Part shown: one piece after another, positions 26,387 to 35,462 of the stretch | How the letters are laid out: every line of letters begins with the position of its first letter | Position numbering within the stretch: the first letter of the stretch is position 1 | Source of the DNA: Calditrichia bacterium | GTDB lineage: Bacteria > Calditrichota > Calditrichia > Calditrichales > J004 | Reading direction: 5' to 3' | DNA: 61,700 bases | NCBI GenBank assembly: GCA_020635035.1 | Contig: JACKAO010000011.1 | Coordinates: 1-61,700, forward strand | Position numbers and translations under genes: made by a program | Notes under the pieces: model-generated | The model's input: the letters and a program-made list of their open reading frames with translations, nothing else | What the model was told of the DNA's origin: nothing | The model's database searches: none

Positions 26387-27097
26387 TTATGGATTCGAAG
26401 GCCGGATATCAATTTCACTGAGCATTGCATTTGCCGGTAATTCAATCATGTGAACAATACTTGAAGCGACGTCATTTGCCTTTAATATTTTCCCGGGGTC
26501 GCGCGGTGTGCTTCTGACCCGGTTCGGATCAAAGAATTCTGTATCTACTGATCCAGGACAGATTGCCAAAACACGCACACCGTTTTTTCGTTCTTCCAAC
26601 ATCAAGGTTCTGCTGAAGCCAAGTACTGCATGTTTTGTAGCTGCATAACCTGCACCACCGGGAACGGCATTCTTTCCGGCCAGGGAAGCCACATTAACTA
26701 TCACCGAATCTTCACTTCTGCGCAGATAAGGTAAACTTTCCCTTGTACAAAGAAATAGTCCGCGCACATTCAGATTAAACATGGTGTCCCAATTTTCTGT
26801 AGTTGTTTCTGCAATCGGTTGAAAAATGCCTAAGCCGGCATTATTTATCAAAATATCAATCCGTCCAAATTTTTGCTGTGTCTGATCAACAAACTTTTTA
26901 ATGTCCTGTTCATCGCTCATGTCCCCGGCAAAAACAAAGGTTTCTGTTGGTAATTGTGCAGCAACTTCATTCAATAAGTCTTTGCTGCGGGCAGATATGG
27001 CTAACTTCGCTCCCTTTTCTGCCAGCAGTTCAGCGGTTCTTCTTCCAATACCCTTACTGGCGCCGGTTACAATGGCTACTTTGTTTAAGATATCCAT
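26387..27097 (-). CDS. Short-chain dehydrogenase/reductase
   Basis: The 236-residue protein is a classical SDR. It has TGASKGIG (11-18) for NAD(P) binding, NNAG at 85-88, and a catalytic serine 138, tyrosine 151 and lysine 155 (YAATK). The arginine 37 after the second strand (SARSKD) favours NADP. The substrate cannot be told from sequence; 3-ketoacyl reductase-like and serine-dehydrogenase-like members share these features. AAGGA lies 5 nt before the ATG. The ornithine aminotransferase gene follows by 23 bp, but no metabolic link is evident. Confidence 0.9.
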   Translation of the reverse strand: MDILNKVAIVTGASKGIGRRTAELLAEKGAKLAISARSKDLLNEVAAQLPTETFVFAGDMSDEQDIKKFVDQTQQKFGRIDILINNAGLGIFQPIAETTTENWDTMFNLNVRGLFLCTRESLPYLRRSEDSVIVNVASLAGKNAVPGGAGYAATKHAVLGFSRTLMLEERKNGVRVLAICPGSVDTEFFDPNRVRSTPRDPGKILKANDVASSIVHMIELPANAMLSEIDIRPSNP

Positions 27098-27159
27098 GGC
27101 TTTCCTTCATTTAATTACTTTTTAGCCTGCTAAAGCTAACTCTTTTATTTACGAAAAAC

Positions 27160-27175
27160 AACCCGGTGTCGGGTT
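27160..27175 (-). terminator. Terminator of the DUF502 gene
   Basis: AACCCG (27160-27165) pairs with CGGGTT (27170-27175) around a GTGT loop. Read on the minus strand, GTTTTTCG follows, about 10 nt past the DUF502 stop codon. Confidence 0.65.
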
Positions 27176-27185
27176 CTTTTAGTGT

Positions 27186-27779
27186 TTATAGAATCTTTCC
27201 GGGCTTGACGATACCACCGGAAACAGTCCACTTTAATCCATCTTCAACAGAAATATTTAATGGGATCGTTTTGGACTCAGGAACAAGAATAAAATAGCCT
27301 GATGAAGGATTAAGTGATGCGAAAATCAGGATATTAAGTTTTTTTTCATCATGGCCGGGAATGCTTGTTTCCCCGTTTACAAATCCCACACTCCAAATCC
27401 CGGGACTCGGATATTCCACCAGAACCACTCTTTTAAAGGATTGTTTTTCATTGCGTGCGAAAGTCTCAAGAATTTGTTTAACAGCAGAATAAACCACCTT
27501 CGCAATGGGAATTTTATAAACAAACGATTCACCCATTTTTAGGAACCGACTCACAAAAAAATTGCTTGCCATTAAACCTATCAGCCAGACAAACGCAAAA
27601 GCAAAAACAATGCCCAGGCCTAAAGGCCAATAGCCAAGTTGTGGTTCCAATATCGGGCGCAGAATATTATCCAACGCCAGGAAAATTGCTTCCAGAATCC
27701 AGAAAGTAATCGCAACCGGCACAACGACAAGTAATCCTGAAAAGAAATGGCGCTTAAAATTTAATTTGAAATCTTTCAT
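27186..27779 (-). CDS. DUF502 family membrane protein
   Basis: The 197-residue protein has two membrane segments near the N-terminus (about 13-32, FSGLLVVVPVAITFWIL, and about 50-72, WPLGLGIVFAFAFVWLIGL). A conserved soluble part follows, with the family motifs KIPIAKVVYSAVKQ, VLVEYPSPGIWSVGFV and FASLNPSSGYFILVPES. This is DUF502, a widespread inner-membrane family of unknown function. Length and motif order are typical. AGGA lies before the ATG. Hairpin terminators on both sides make it a single-gene unit. Confidence 0.9.
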   Translation of the reverse strand: MKDFKLNFKRHFFSGLLVVVPVAITFWILEAIFLALDNILRPILEPQLGYWPLGLGIVFAFAFVWLIGLMASNFFVSRFLKMGESFVYKIPIAKVVYSAVKQILETFARNEKQSFKRVVLVEYPSPGIWSVGFVNGETSIPGHDEKKLNILIFASLNPSSGYFILVPESKTIPLNISVEDGLKWTVSGGIVKPGKIL

Positions 27780-27805
27780 AGTATTTCCTGTAAGCTATAA
27801 ACAAA

Positions 27806-27834
27806 AAAACCCCGTCAGTAACGACCGGGGTTTT
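27806..27834 (-). terminator. Terminator of the LVIVD/Ig-like gene
   Basis: AAAACCCCG (27806-27814) pairs perfectly with CGGGGTTTT (27826-27834) around an 11-nt loop. On the minus strand it follows the stop codon by about 28 nt and ends in a T-run (TTTTTTTG). Confidence 0.85.
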
Positions 27835-27862
27835 AATTGAAAATTATTTTAGTACAACAAAA

Positions 27863-30800
27863 TCAATTATTCCCGGTTGTGTCTGCTGGTACTGGAGTGG
27901 GGGCTGGCTGCGGTTTTGGAGTAACAGTCACGGTTAACGGAGCAGACGCTTCACTGCTACCATCTGAAACTTTTACAGTAACTGAAAATGAACCCGTTTG
28001 ACTCTCTGCCGGTGTCCAACTTAATGCACCACTGTTGCTGATGCTCATTCCGGACGGAGCACCATCAATTTCATAGTTTAAATTATCATTATCCGGATCG
28101 CTGCCACTGAAACTCAGTGTTAAGTTTGAACCTGCTTCAACACTTCCGGAAGCCGGACCGCTAATCTGCGGATCCCGATTTACATTTTCAACCGTAATAA
28201 CCACATCTTTTGAAACCGAAGTTGTCCCATCACTCATATTAATAGTAACGGTATAATCACCACTTTGATCAAAGGTTGGCGTCCAGTTAAAAGTTGCGCC
28301 TTCAAAAACAGCTCCCTGTGGCAAACCGGCTGCAGAATAAGTCAGCTTTCCCTGATCTTCTGTATCAGGATCACTGCCACTTACTGTAAAAGAAACCGCA
28401 TTGTTTTCGCTTACAGATTGCGCAGGGATATCATTGAGCTGTGGCGGACGATTTACATGATTGACCACAATATCAAAACTCTGCTGTGCATTTAATCCGG
28501 CGGGATCTGTTACGGTTGCACTGATTCCATTGTAATTTCCAGACTGATCAAATGTGGGTGTCCAGCTGATGGTATTGGTTGCAGCATCAAAGACTGCACC
28601 TTGTGGAAGATTTGTTACTGCAACCTTAATTTTCCCTGAATCTTCTTTATCCGGATCAGACGCATTTATCTGTAATGACCATGCTTTGTTCTCATCAAGA
28701 GTTTGTGTTGGAATGGCGGCAATTTCCGGTACACGATTTACATGATTTACAGTAATTATCAAAGGTTGATCCACTTTAAACTCAGAATCTTTTACTGAAA
28801 AAGTGATAGTATACTGACCGGATTGATCATATGTGGGAGTCCAGTTTAATGTTAATGTTGCTGGATCAAAAACGGCGCCTTCCGGTAATCCACTGGCTGT
28901 ATAAACAAGTTTTCCTTCATCTTCTTTGTCTGGGTCTGTTGCAGGAGTTAAAGTATAGGCAACCGCCATGTTTTCATCCACAACCTGTGCAGTCTGTGCA
29001 GGAAATTCAGGTGTACGGTTTACATGATTAACAACAATTTTAACTGTCTTGCTTACCGATGCCCCTTGTGGATCTGTATTCACAAATGTTACCGGATATT
29101 CTCCGGATTGTTCAAAGGTAGGTGTCCAGGAAAAGGTGCCTGTGGCAGCATCAAAAGTTGCTCCTTCTGGCATCGCCTGAGCAGAAAGCGTCAATTTTCC
29201 CTGATCTTCCATATCCGGATCAGAGCCACTTATAACAAATTTTAACGGTGAATTTTCATTAACATTCTGATCAACTATTTCGGCAATTGCCGGCGGTCTG
29301 TTTACATGGATAACTGTTATTGTCGAATTCCTCGTAACAGACAGATTCCCGTCACTCAGTTTAAAAATAATCGCATAAGATCCGGACTGATCATAAGTTG
29401 GTTTCCATTCAAAATCAGTCCCGTTAAGTTTTGCACCTTCAGGAAGACCTTCGGCAGAATAAACAAGTTTATCCTGATCTTCTATATCCGGATCACTTCC
29501 TGACAGTGAGAATTTAAGAAGCGAATCTTCATCAATTGTATAGGAAGCTACATCTTCTAGCTGCGGACTTCTGTTAACATGGTTAACCGTTATGCTTACC
29601 TGTTTTGAATCAATCAATCCTGATGGATCTTTTACGCTAAAACTTACATTATTATAAGCCCCGGATTGTTCATAATTCGGTTTCCAGGTAAACGCTAAAG
29701 CTGCAGCATCGAAACTTGCTCCGGAAGGCAGATTATCAGCACTATAAACCAGTTTTCCGCTATCTTCAACATCCGGATCGCTGCCTTTAATTACGAATTT
29801 CAATGTATCATTTTCATTAACATTTTGGGCTGCAATAGTTTCAAGTACAGGTGGTCTGTTTACATGATTAACGGTAATATCAATTTTTGTAGAATCACTC
29901 AGTTTACCTGCTGTAAAAATAAACAGAATGTCTTTGTATTCACCCGATTGGTCATAAGTAGGCGTCCAGCTAAAAACTGCAGAGTCTGCGTTAAATACTG
30001 CACCTTGTGGTAAATTCTCGGCGCGGTAACTCAGCAGATTCTGATCTTCTTTGTCCGGATCACTACCTTCAAGTTTGATTCTTAGCAGGCTGTTTTCATC
30101 TGTAACTGCATTCTCAAGCTGCACAAGGGTCGGCTTACGGTCAATATGATTGACAGTTATTGTTGCACCATCACGCATCACCAGTCCCGGGGGATCTTCA
30201 ACAATAAAATCAACTGTATAGATACCGGATTGTTCATAAGTAGGAGTCCAGGTAAATGTTCTGGTTTTCGGGTCAAATGCAGCACCCATAGGCATGTTTT
30301 CACTTTTGTAAACCAAGCGCCCTTTGTCTTCCACATCCGGATCAGAACCTTCTTCAAGAGTAAAGGTTATCGTAGAATTTTCATCAACTGTCCCATCTGC
30401 TACATCCGGCATTGTTGGCGGCCTGTTTACATGATTTACTGTAATATTAAATGTAGTGCTGTTTGAAAGCCTGCTTTCAGTTCTTTCAAAAACAGTAATT
30501 TTTACATCCGGATATAAACCGGATTGATCGTAGGTCGGAGTCCAGGAAAATGCCCCGGAGAGTGTATCGAATGTCGCACCTTCAGGCAGATTTACAATAT
30601 TATAATAAATAGCATCTCCATCCTGATCGGAACCATCTGCAACAAAAGTTAAAAGTACATTTTCATCAACAACCATATCCTGCAGCTGCGCAATAAGTGG
30701 CGGATGATTATGGCGCACAATTATTGTGCGAGTATCGGCAGCAATGTAAACATAAACATCATTTTTCCATGTTGCATAAACTTTAGATTCAGTATGAAAT

Positions 30801-31696
30801 TCGCCTTCTTTTTTTGGCTTTAACGGATCAGTAACATTTATTATGTCCATTTGCTTTTTTGTTTCATTAGAAAGGAAAACTGAATTTCCTGCTTTAAATG
30901 CATCATAAACATAACCGTCTACTTTTATAGTGCTCATAACTTTTGGAAACGCTTTGTTCCGCACATCAAAAATCCAGAGACCATCAGCCCCATTGGATAC
31001 GTAAGCGATTTCATTTTCAACCTGAACCGTTTTGGCATAACGCATATCATTAAACTGCCCAAGCCTTTTTATTTGTGTGGGATTAGAAACATCAAGAATG
31101 ATCAGGCCACCGCTTTTATCTGCAACATATAATACATCACCATCCAGGAAAAGCCCCCAGGCATATCCGGGTGTGTCATAAACACCTACCTTAATCGGCG
31201 ATGCTACATTTCTGATATCATAAATTTTCACTCCATAAGTTTCTTCTGCCACATATGCATACTGTGAATCAGCGACGACATAAGTTGCATCGCCTTCCGT
31301 TTCAATATTGCCTATTTTGGAAATTGCAGCCGGATTTTGCACATCCAGGATTGTTACACCGGAAAGCTCGCTCGCAAGGAATGCTTTATTCTTGTAAACA
31401 AAACAATTATGTGTACGGTACTCCATAATGTAAGACCCGACTTCTTTGGGTTTATTCACATCACTCACATCAATAATCTGAAGTCCTGTCCAGATATTTG
31501 TTACATAAAGTTTTTGATCATGAAAGAATATATTTTTAATTCCGTCCGTGGCCTGTTCACCGGATTTCAACTTCGCCGGCATTACCTGAGAAATGAACTC
31601 AGCACTGGCTTCCTGGGCAAAAGAACTTGCCGTAAAACACAGAACAGCTGTAATACTTAAAATTACTGATATTGTTCTTCTTTTTAGGGAATGCAT
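27863..31696 (-). CDS. Giant secreted LVIVD-repeat and Ig-like (cadherin-type) repeat protein
   Basis: The 1277-residue protein has a signal peptide (about 1-27, ending SSFAQ). Residues ~40-330 hold about seven LVIVD repeats (for example LQIIDVSDVNKPKEVGSY and LIILDVSNPTQIKRLGQF), which form a propeller. Ten Ig-like repeats of ~93 residues follow, each with an NENxxLxFxxxGSDPDxED start, a LPxGAxFD turn, a FxWTPTYxQSG core and an ITVNHVNRPP linker. The SDPDxED acids suggest calcium binding as in cadherin-like domains. The tail is proline/threonine-rich, with no sorting domain or membrane anchor. AGGAG lies 8 nt before the ATG. It is probably an adhesin or matrix protein (inference). The repeats are similar at DNA level. 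Confidence 0.88.
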   Translation of the reverse strand: MHSLKRRTISVILSITAVLCFTASSFAQEASAEFISQVMPAKLKSGEQATDGIKNIFFHDQKLYVTNIWTGLQIIDVSDVNKPKEVGSYIMEYRTHNCFVYKNKAFLASELSGVTILDVQNPAAISKIGNIETEGDATYVVADSQYAYVAEETYGVKIYDIRNVASPIKVGVYDTPGYAWGLFLDGDVLYVADKSGGLIILDVSNPTQIKRLGQFNDMRYAKTVQVENEIAYVSNGADGLWIFDVRNKAFPKVMSTIKVDGYVYDAFKAGNSVFLSNETKKQMDIINVTDPLKPKKEGEFHTESKVYATWKNDVYVYIAADTRTIIVRHNHPPLIAQLQDMVVDENVLLTFVADGSDQDGDAIYYNIVNLPEGATFDTLSGAFSWTPTYDQSGLYPDVKITVFERTESRLSNSTTFNITVNHVNRPPTMPDVADGTVDENSTITFTLEEGSDPDVEDKGRLVYKSENMPMGAAFDPKTRTFTWTPTYEQSGIYTVDFIVEDPPGLVMRDGATITVNHIDRKPTLVQLENAVTDENSLLRIKLEGSDPDKEDQNLLSYRAENLPQGAVFNADSAVFSWTPTYDQSGEYKDILFIFTAGKLSDSTKIDITVNHVNRPPVLETIAAQNVNENDTLKFVIKGSDPDVEDSGKLVYSADNLPSGASFDAAALAFTWKPNYEQSGAYNNVSFSVKDPSGLIDSKQVSITVNHVNRSPQLEDVASYTIDEDSLLKFSLSGSDPDIEDQDKLVYSAEGLPEGAKLNGTDFEWKPTYDQSGSYAIIFKLSDGNLSVTRNSTITVIHVNRPPAIAEIVDQNVNENSPLKFVISGSDPDMEDQGKLTLSAQAMPEGATFDAATGTFSWTPTFEQSGEYPVTFVNTDPQGASVSKTVKIVVNHVNRTPEFPAQTAQVVDENMAVAYTLTPATDPDKEDEGKLVYTASGLPEGAVFDPATLTLNWTPTYDQSGQYTITFSVKDSEFKVDQPLIITVNHVNRVPEIAAIPTQTLDENKAWSLQINASDPDKEDSGKIKVAVTNLPQGAVFDAATNTISWTPTFDQSGNYNGISATVTDPAGLNAQQSFDIVVNHVNRPPQLNDIPAQSVSENNAVSFTVSGSDPDTEDQGKLTYSAAGLPQGAVFEGATFNWTPTFDQSGDYTVTINMSDGTTSVSKDVVITVENVNRDPQISGPASGSVEAGSNLTLSFSGSDPDNDNLNYEIDGAPSGMSISNSGALSWTPAESQTGSFSVTVKVSDGSSEASAPLTVTVTPKPQPAPTPVPADTTGNN

Positions 31697-31959
31697 TGAT
31701 CTGACTCCTGGGTTAAGCCGCTTTTAACGAACTTAAATATTCAATTAGTTTATAATTTTTAAAGTGAAAAGCATAAAAATGATCGACATTAAAAAGTCTA
31801 TTCTTTAGGAATTGTCACTTATCTAACGTTTGAATTTACAATAACGATATTTTAAAATAAATCATTTCAATTTTTTAAAAATAACCGGAAAATGTCATGC
31901 ATTACGCCAATATAACAGAAATCTATCTTTTTCGAAAAAAATGTTAATATTTACCTTAA

Positions 31960-33234
31960 TCAATCTTTGCTTTTTTGATTATCTGAAATAACATCATTCA
32001 TGAATTTAGCATATTTTCGGGCAAGTTCAAAACGCTCAAATTCAGGAAAATCAGTTGTATTTTTTAAGATTGGCTTTTGTTTGATCCACAAGGTTAGAAG
32101 TTCTTTTATTTCATTCGTTTTATAGGGATCAATAACCTTACCAGATTTTGTGAGACTGATCAGGTCAGATGCTTCGCCCTGCTCCGGCACCAACGCTAAG
32201 ATCGGCTTTCTAAGCTTTATATATTCATACACTTTTCCGCCGATTGTATTTCCCGAATTATTGTTTTTGCTATCGAGTATAAAACAATATGCATCCATAC
32301 CTGCTAATATTTCCAGACAGCGCTTATGATTCTGGTAACCCCAGGTTCTTATGTTTTCTTGAATATCCAGGTCTTTTGCGATTTTTTCGAGATCAACAAC
32401 CGCATCACCGATATGGTGGAAACATATTTTTTCTTTTAAATCTGCAGGTAAAGATGCGATAGCTTTAAACAGGAATTGCGGGCGATTTATATGAGAATAG
32501 AATGTCCCTGAAAAGGCTAAATGTAATTTCTGCGGGTCCAGTTGCTCAACCTTCAGGTTTTCAAAATCCTGACTGTCATAGCCGTTTGGAATATATTCCC
32601 AGTTATTACTTCTGAATCCGCTAATCTGAGTTTTATAAAAATCAATTTGGGAACGATAGGCAGCAACACCGTATTTAATATCTGAAACAGCTTTTATCTC
32701 AAGTTTGCGGTCTTTATAAAAGTGCCATTTTGAAGGATGAATTTTATAGGGATTTGTTGTCCATGGGTCACGCAAATCCACAACGACAGGAATACTCAGC
32801 TTTTTTGTTAATTCAGCTGCAAGTAATTCAAGTGAGTAAGGTGGAGCGGTAATAATAATAATATCAATTTTATTATCTTTTAATATTTCAAAAATCTTTT
32901 CCCTGGCAGGTTCAAGCCAGTTTTTGCGGGCATCCGGGATAAAAATAAAAGAACTTATCCACCGCACAAGAAAACCGGATTTTATTTTCCCTTTCAACGA
33001 TCCTTTTGTATGGTGACTTCCGGGAATCTTCACACGATAGATTTTTGTCTGTGCTGGAATTTCTTTTAATAGTGAGTCATCATCCGGGAGAGCTGCGGGC
33101 TCGTTTTCAGCCGTTAAAACCGAAAATTCCCAATTATCTTTACTCAGGTATTTTATAAGTTTAGAAATTCTTTGGACACCACCACCACCTGTAGGCGGAA
33201 AGTAGTATGAAACAATCAGACACCTTTTAGCCAC
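31960..33234 (-). CDS. Glycosyltransferase, GT4-like
   Basis: The 424-residue protein has a GT-B fold layout. The N-terminal half has the glycine-rich acceptor loop SYYFPPTGGGGVQR. The C-terminal half has LAFSGTFYSHINRPQFLFKA, HHIGD, IRTWGYQNHKRCLEIL and the donor-site region TIGGKVYEYIKLRKPILALVPE, as in GT4 enzymes that transfer nucleotide-activated sugars. No membrane segment is apparent. The start appears to be GTG at 33234, which overlaps the deoxynucleoside kinase gene by 19 nt and has only a weak ribosome site, so translation is probably coupled. Donor and acceptor are unknown; a polysaccharide or glycolipid role is likely. Confidence 0.82.
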   Translation of the reverse strand: MAKRCLIVSYYFPPTGGGGVQRISKLIKYLSKDNWEFSVLTAENEPAALPDDDSLLKEIPAQTKIYRVKIPGSHHTKGSLKGKIKSGFLVRWISSFIFIPDARKNWLEPAREKIFEILKDNKIDIIIITAPPYSLELLAAELTKKLSIPVVVDLRDPWTTNPYKIHPSKWHFYKDRKLEIKAVSDIKYGVAAYRSQIDFYKTQISGFRSNNWEYIPNGYDSQDFENLKVEQLDPQKLHLAFSGTFYSHINRPQFLFKAIASLPADLKEKICFHHIGDAVVDLEKIAKDLDIQENIRTWGYQNHKRCLEILAGMDAYCFILDSKNNNSGNTIGGKVYEYIKLRKPILALVPEQGEASDLISLTKSGKVIDPYKTNEIKELLTLWIKQKPILKNTTDFPEFERFELARKYAKFMNDVISDNQKSKD

Positions 33235-33866
33235 GTCTGCTGTTCCAATTCTTTAATAGGCTGGTATATCAGTTGGAAATCTTTTTCGTTATTTTCAAAA
33301 TCATGATTTTTTGTCTCAATAGTTACCACATGAAAACCAGCTTCTTTAGCCCTTTCAATCCAGGCATCATAAGCATCATTAAGCTGAAGCAGGTAATTAG
33401 GATCAATGGTTTTCTCATAATCTCTGCCGCGCTGTTTTATTTGGCGAAGCAATCGATCAACAGAAGCACGCAGGTACAAAATTAAATCCGGTTTTCTTAA
33501 GTACTGTACCATGGTAGAAAATAACTCATGATAATTTTCAAAATCACGGTCCGATAGAAAACCCTGCTGGTGAAGGGTATAGGCAAATATCTCAACGTCT
33601 TCATATATCGACCTGTCCTGAATACAGGAGTCAGGCCAGTCTGTTATTTCTTTCTGACTTTTAAAACGATTTGAAAGGAAAAAAACCTGCAGATGAAAAC
33701 TCCATTGCTTCATATCATGATAAAAATCTGACAAATACGGATTATCTATTACCTTTTCATAATAGGCTTTCCATTCCAATCGCTTACTCAATTTTCTTGT
33801 AAGTGTAGTCTTTCCAACTCCGATATTTCCGGCAATAGCAACATAAAGTTTTCGCTTCGGGGGCAA
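33216..33866 (-). CDS. Deoxynucleoside kinase
   Basis: The 216-residue enzyme belongs to the dNK/dGK/dAK family, which phosphorylates deoxynucleosides for salvage. It has a P-loop GNIGVGKTT (13-21), the substrate-site segment YLSDFYHDMKQWSFHLQVFFL, the DRS motif (QDRSIYED) and the lid-region arginines (RQIKQRGRDYE). The start is TTG at 33866, well supported by AGGAG 6 nt upstream; no ATG is available near the P-loop. The gene overlaps the glycosyltransferase gene by 19 nt, a pairing with no obvious metabolic logic. Substrate preference (dA/dG versus dC/T) cannot be read from the sequence. Confidence 0.9.
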   Translation of the reverse strand: MPPKRKLYVAIAGNIGVGKTTLTRKLSKRLEWKAYYEKVIDNPYLSDFYHDMKQWSFHLQVFFLSNRFKSQKEITDWPDSCIQDRSIYEDVEIFAYTLHQQGFLSDRDFENYHELFSTMVQYLRKPDLILYLRASVDRLLRQIKQRGRDYEKTIDPNYLLQLNDAYDAWIERAKEAGFHVVTIETKNHDFENNEKDFQLIYQPIKELEQQTWLKGV

Positions 33867-33933
33867 TTTTAACTCCTGGATTTTTTAATAAAGTTAAACT
33901 TACAAAGGAGATATAACAGGGGCAAGAAATTGG

Positions 33934-35394
33934 TTAGAATTCAAAAAAGATGTTCGTATAAAATCGCACAGGAATCCCGTCTATTGTACCTACTTTATAA
34001 CGAAATTTCATGGCAGCTTCAACCGAAATTTTATCATAGTAAGTATTCAAGCCTTTGATAACAGCTGCCGACTCAACTTTTCCATCTTTCCCAACAATGG
34101 CTCTAACTATTATTCGGCCTTTAGCACCCATTCCTAATTGCGGTGTCGAAATCTGTGGTGCTGCTTTTTTAATAATCTGTGCTTTCTGTTGTTCAATAAA
34201 ATATTCAAGAAAAATCTGGTCGTAATTCACCCGGTTGCTTTCATTTGAACTAATTGAACTAGCCGGGATTGAATTTTCTGAGAACGTAGTACTCCCTTCG
34301 GGTACCGTGGTGCTCTCCTTCCTGGGAATTGTGTTTATGCTATTTAAGGCCACTTCAGAAGAAACAGAAGTGCTTTCTGAAACCGGAGTATCCGTTTTGC
34401 TAATAGCTGGTCTTGTGTTTTGCTGAGTATTGGTTTTAAAAGAATCACGCGGTAATGGAACAAGTGTATTTAGCGAATCAACTGGTGTCTGTCCGTTTTC
34501 TTGTGCCAGGATTCTTCCGGAAAGTTCAACAGTAGCAGCACCGGATACGGGTGTAAAATCCACCGCCCCGTATTTTGGCTCATCATTGCCGTCATAAATT
34601 CGTTCATTAATGTTTACATCTGTATTCAAACCCCAGGAATTATTCTCCGCAAGTATAGGCAAATTGGTATGATTATACAGATCGTATTCGATATTTTCGA
34701 AAATCACATTTTCACCACTGTTTGCTTTTTGTTCTGTTCCAAGATTCCCAAGATTGGGTTGTGATAAACTTAGTGCTATAACACCAATCTGGTTGAGTGT
34801 GATAAAATTATTAGTCAGAACCGGTTTTGCACCCAGGCTTGTAATAACACCTGCATAACCATTTTCTGAGATAAAATTCTTTATGATTTTTGCTTCCGAT
34901 TTTAATTCTGCTTTTATCCCGGAGTTATAATTTAACTGGATTCGTGAATTTCGTATAAGGGGATTACTTTTTTTCGCGGAAATTCCATCGTAACCAAATT
35001 CAATGATTGCATAATCGATAATGGACATATTTTTGGGGTTTAAAAGTCTTATTCCGTACCAGTCACCCATTTTGGGTTCAGCGGCTGATGATGTAAAATG
35101 CACCTTATTTTCAATTTGCCCTTTTACAATCAATATCCCATACACAATCAGCTCACTGCGGGTTTTGTCGATTCCATCACCGGTTTTATCCGTTAATGGT
35201 TTAAACAATACACGTGTTCCTGGTTCAATTGTTAATCTTGCATCTTCAGCAACTGTAACATCACCATCGATGTATACCGTTCCGTTCCAGGTCGTGCTTT
35301 TTGTTATTACACCCGAAACCGTGCTTTGCTGTGCATTAACAACCGCTATCCACAGGATAACAATAATAATTATAAAAAAATGGAGTTTCTTCAT
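33934..35394 (-). CDS. Exported beta-helix protein with C-terminal TonB domain
   Basis: The 486-residue protein has a signal peptide (about 1-21, ending VNAQQ). Residues ~25-265 form a right-handed parallel beta-helix of the pectate-lyase/NosD style (TRVLFKP, LIVYGILIVKGQ, IIDYAIIEFGYDGI, PLIRNSRIQ, ITLNQIGVIAL). A serine/threonine-rich linker (about 285-390) follows. Residues ~405-486 are a TonB C-terminal domain: GRIIVRAIVGKDGKVESAAVIKG, then AAMKFRYK and a final NIFFEF. TonB proper is anchored by an N-terminal membrane helix; here a cleavable signal and a beta-helix replace it, so classical energy transduction is unlikely. It lies 68 bp downstream of cheA. Function unknown. Confidence 0.82.
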   Translation of the reverse strand: MKKLHFFIIIIVILWIAVVNAQQSTVSGVITKSTTWNGTVYIDGDVTVAEDARLTIEPGTRVLFKPLTDKTGDGIDKTRSELIVYGILIVKGQIENKVHFTSSAAEPKMGDWYGIRLLNPKNMSIIDYAIIEFGYDGISAKKSNPLIRNSRIQLNYNSGIKAELKSEAKIIKNFISENGYAGVITSLGAKPVLTNNFITLNQIGVIALSLSQPNLGNLGTEQKANSGENVIFENIEYDLYNHTNLPILAENNSWGLNTDVNINERIYDGNDEPKYGAVDFTPVSGAATVELSGRILAQENGQTPVDSLNTLVPLPRDSFKTNTQQNTRPAISKTDTPVSESTSVSSEVALNSINTIPRKESTTVPEGSTTFSENSIPASSISSNESNRVNYDQIFLEYFIEQQKAQIIKKAAPQISTPQLGMGAKGRIIVRAIVGKDGKVESAAVIKGLNTYYDKISVEAAMKFRYKVGTIDGIPVRFYTNIFFEF

Positions 35395-35462
35395 TTAATA
35401 AGAATGCCAGGTAAACACTTTTATCAATCGACCAAATCAGGAAATTCTTTTGCTGCAGTTAT

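Noticed and set aside
28200..30700. Regularly spaced similar DNA (for example TTTACATGATT) that might suggest a CRISPR array
   Set aside because: The period is about 280-300 bp, and the copies lie in frame in the Ig-like repeat gene and encode its HVNRPP linkers. They are protein repeats.
31900..31959. CTTTTTCGAAAAA hairpin after the glycosyltransferase gene as a terminator
   Set aside because: The stem has a single C-G step and is otherwise A/T only; it would be too weak to terminate transcription reliably.
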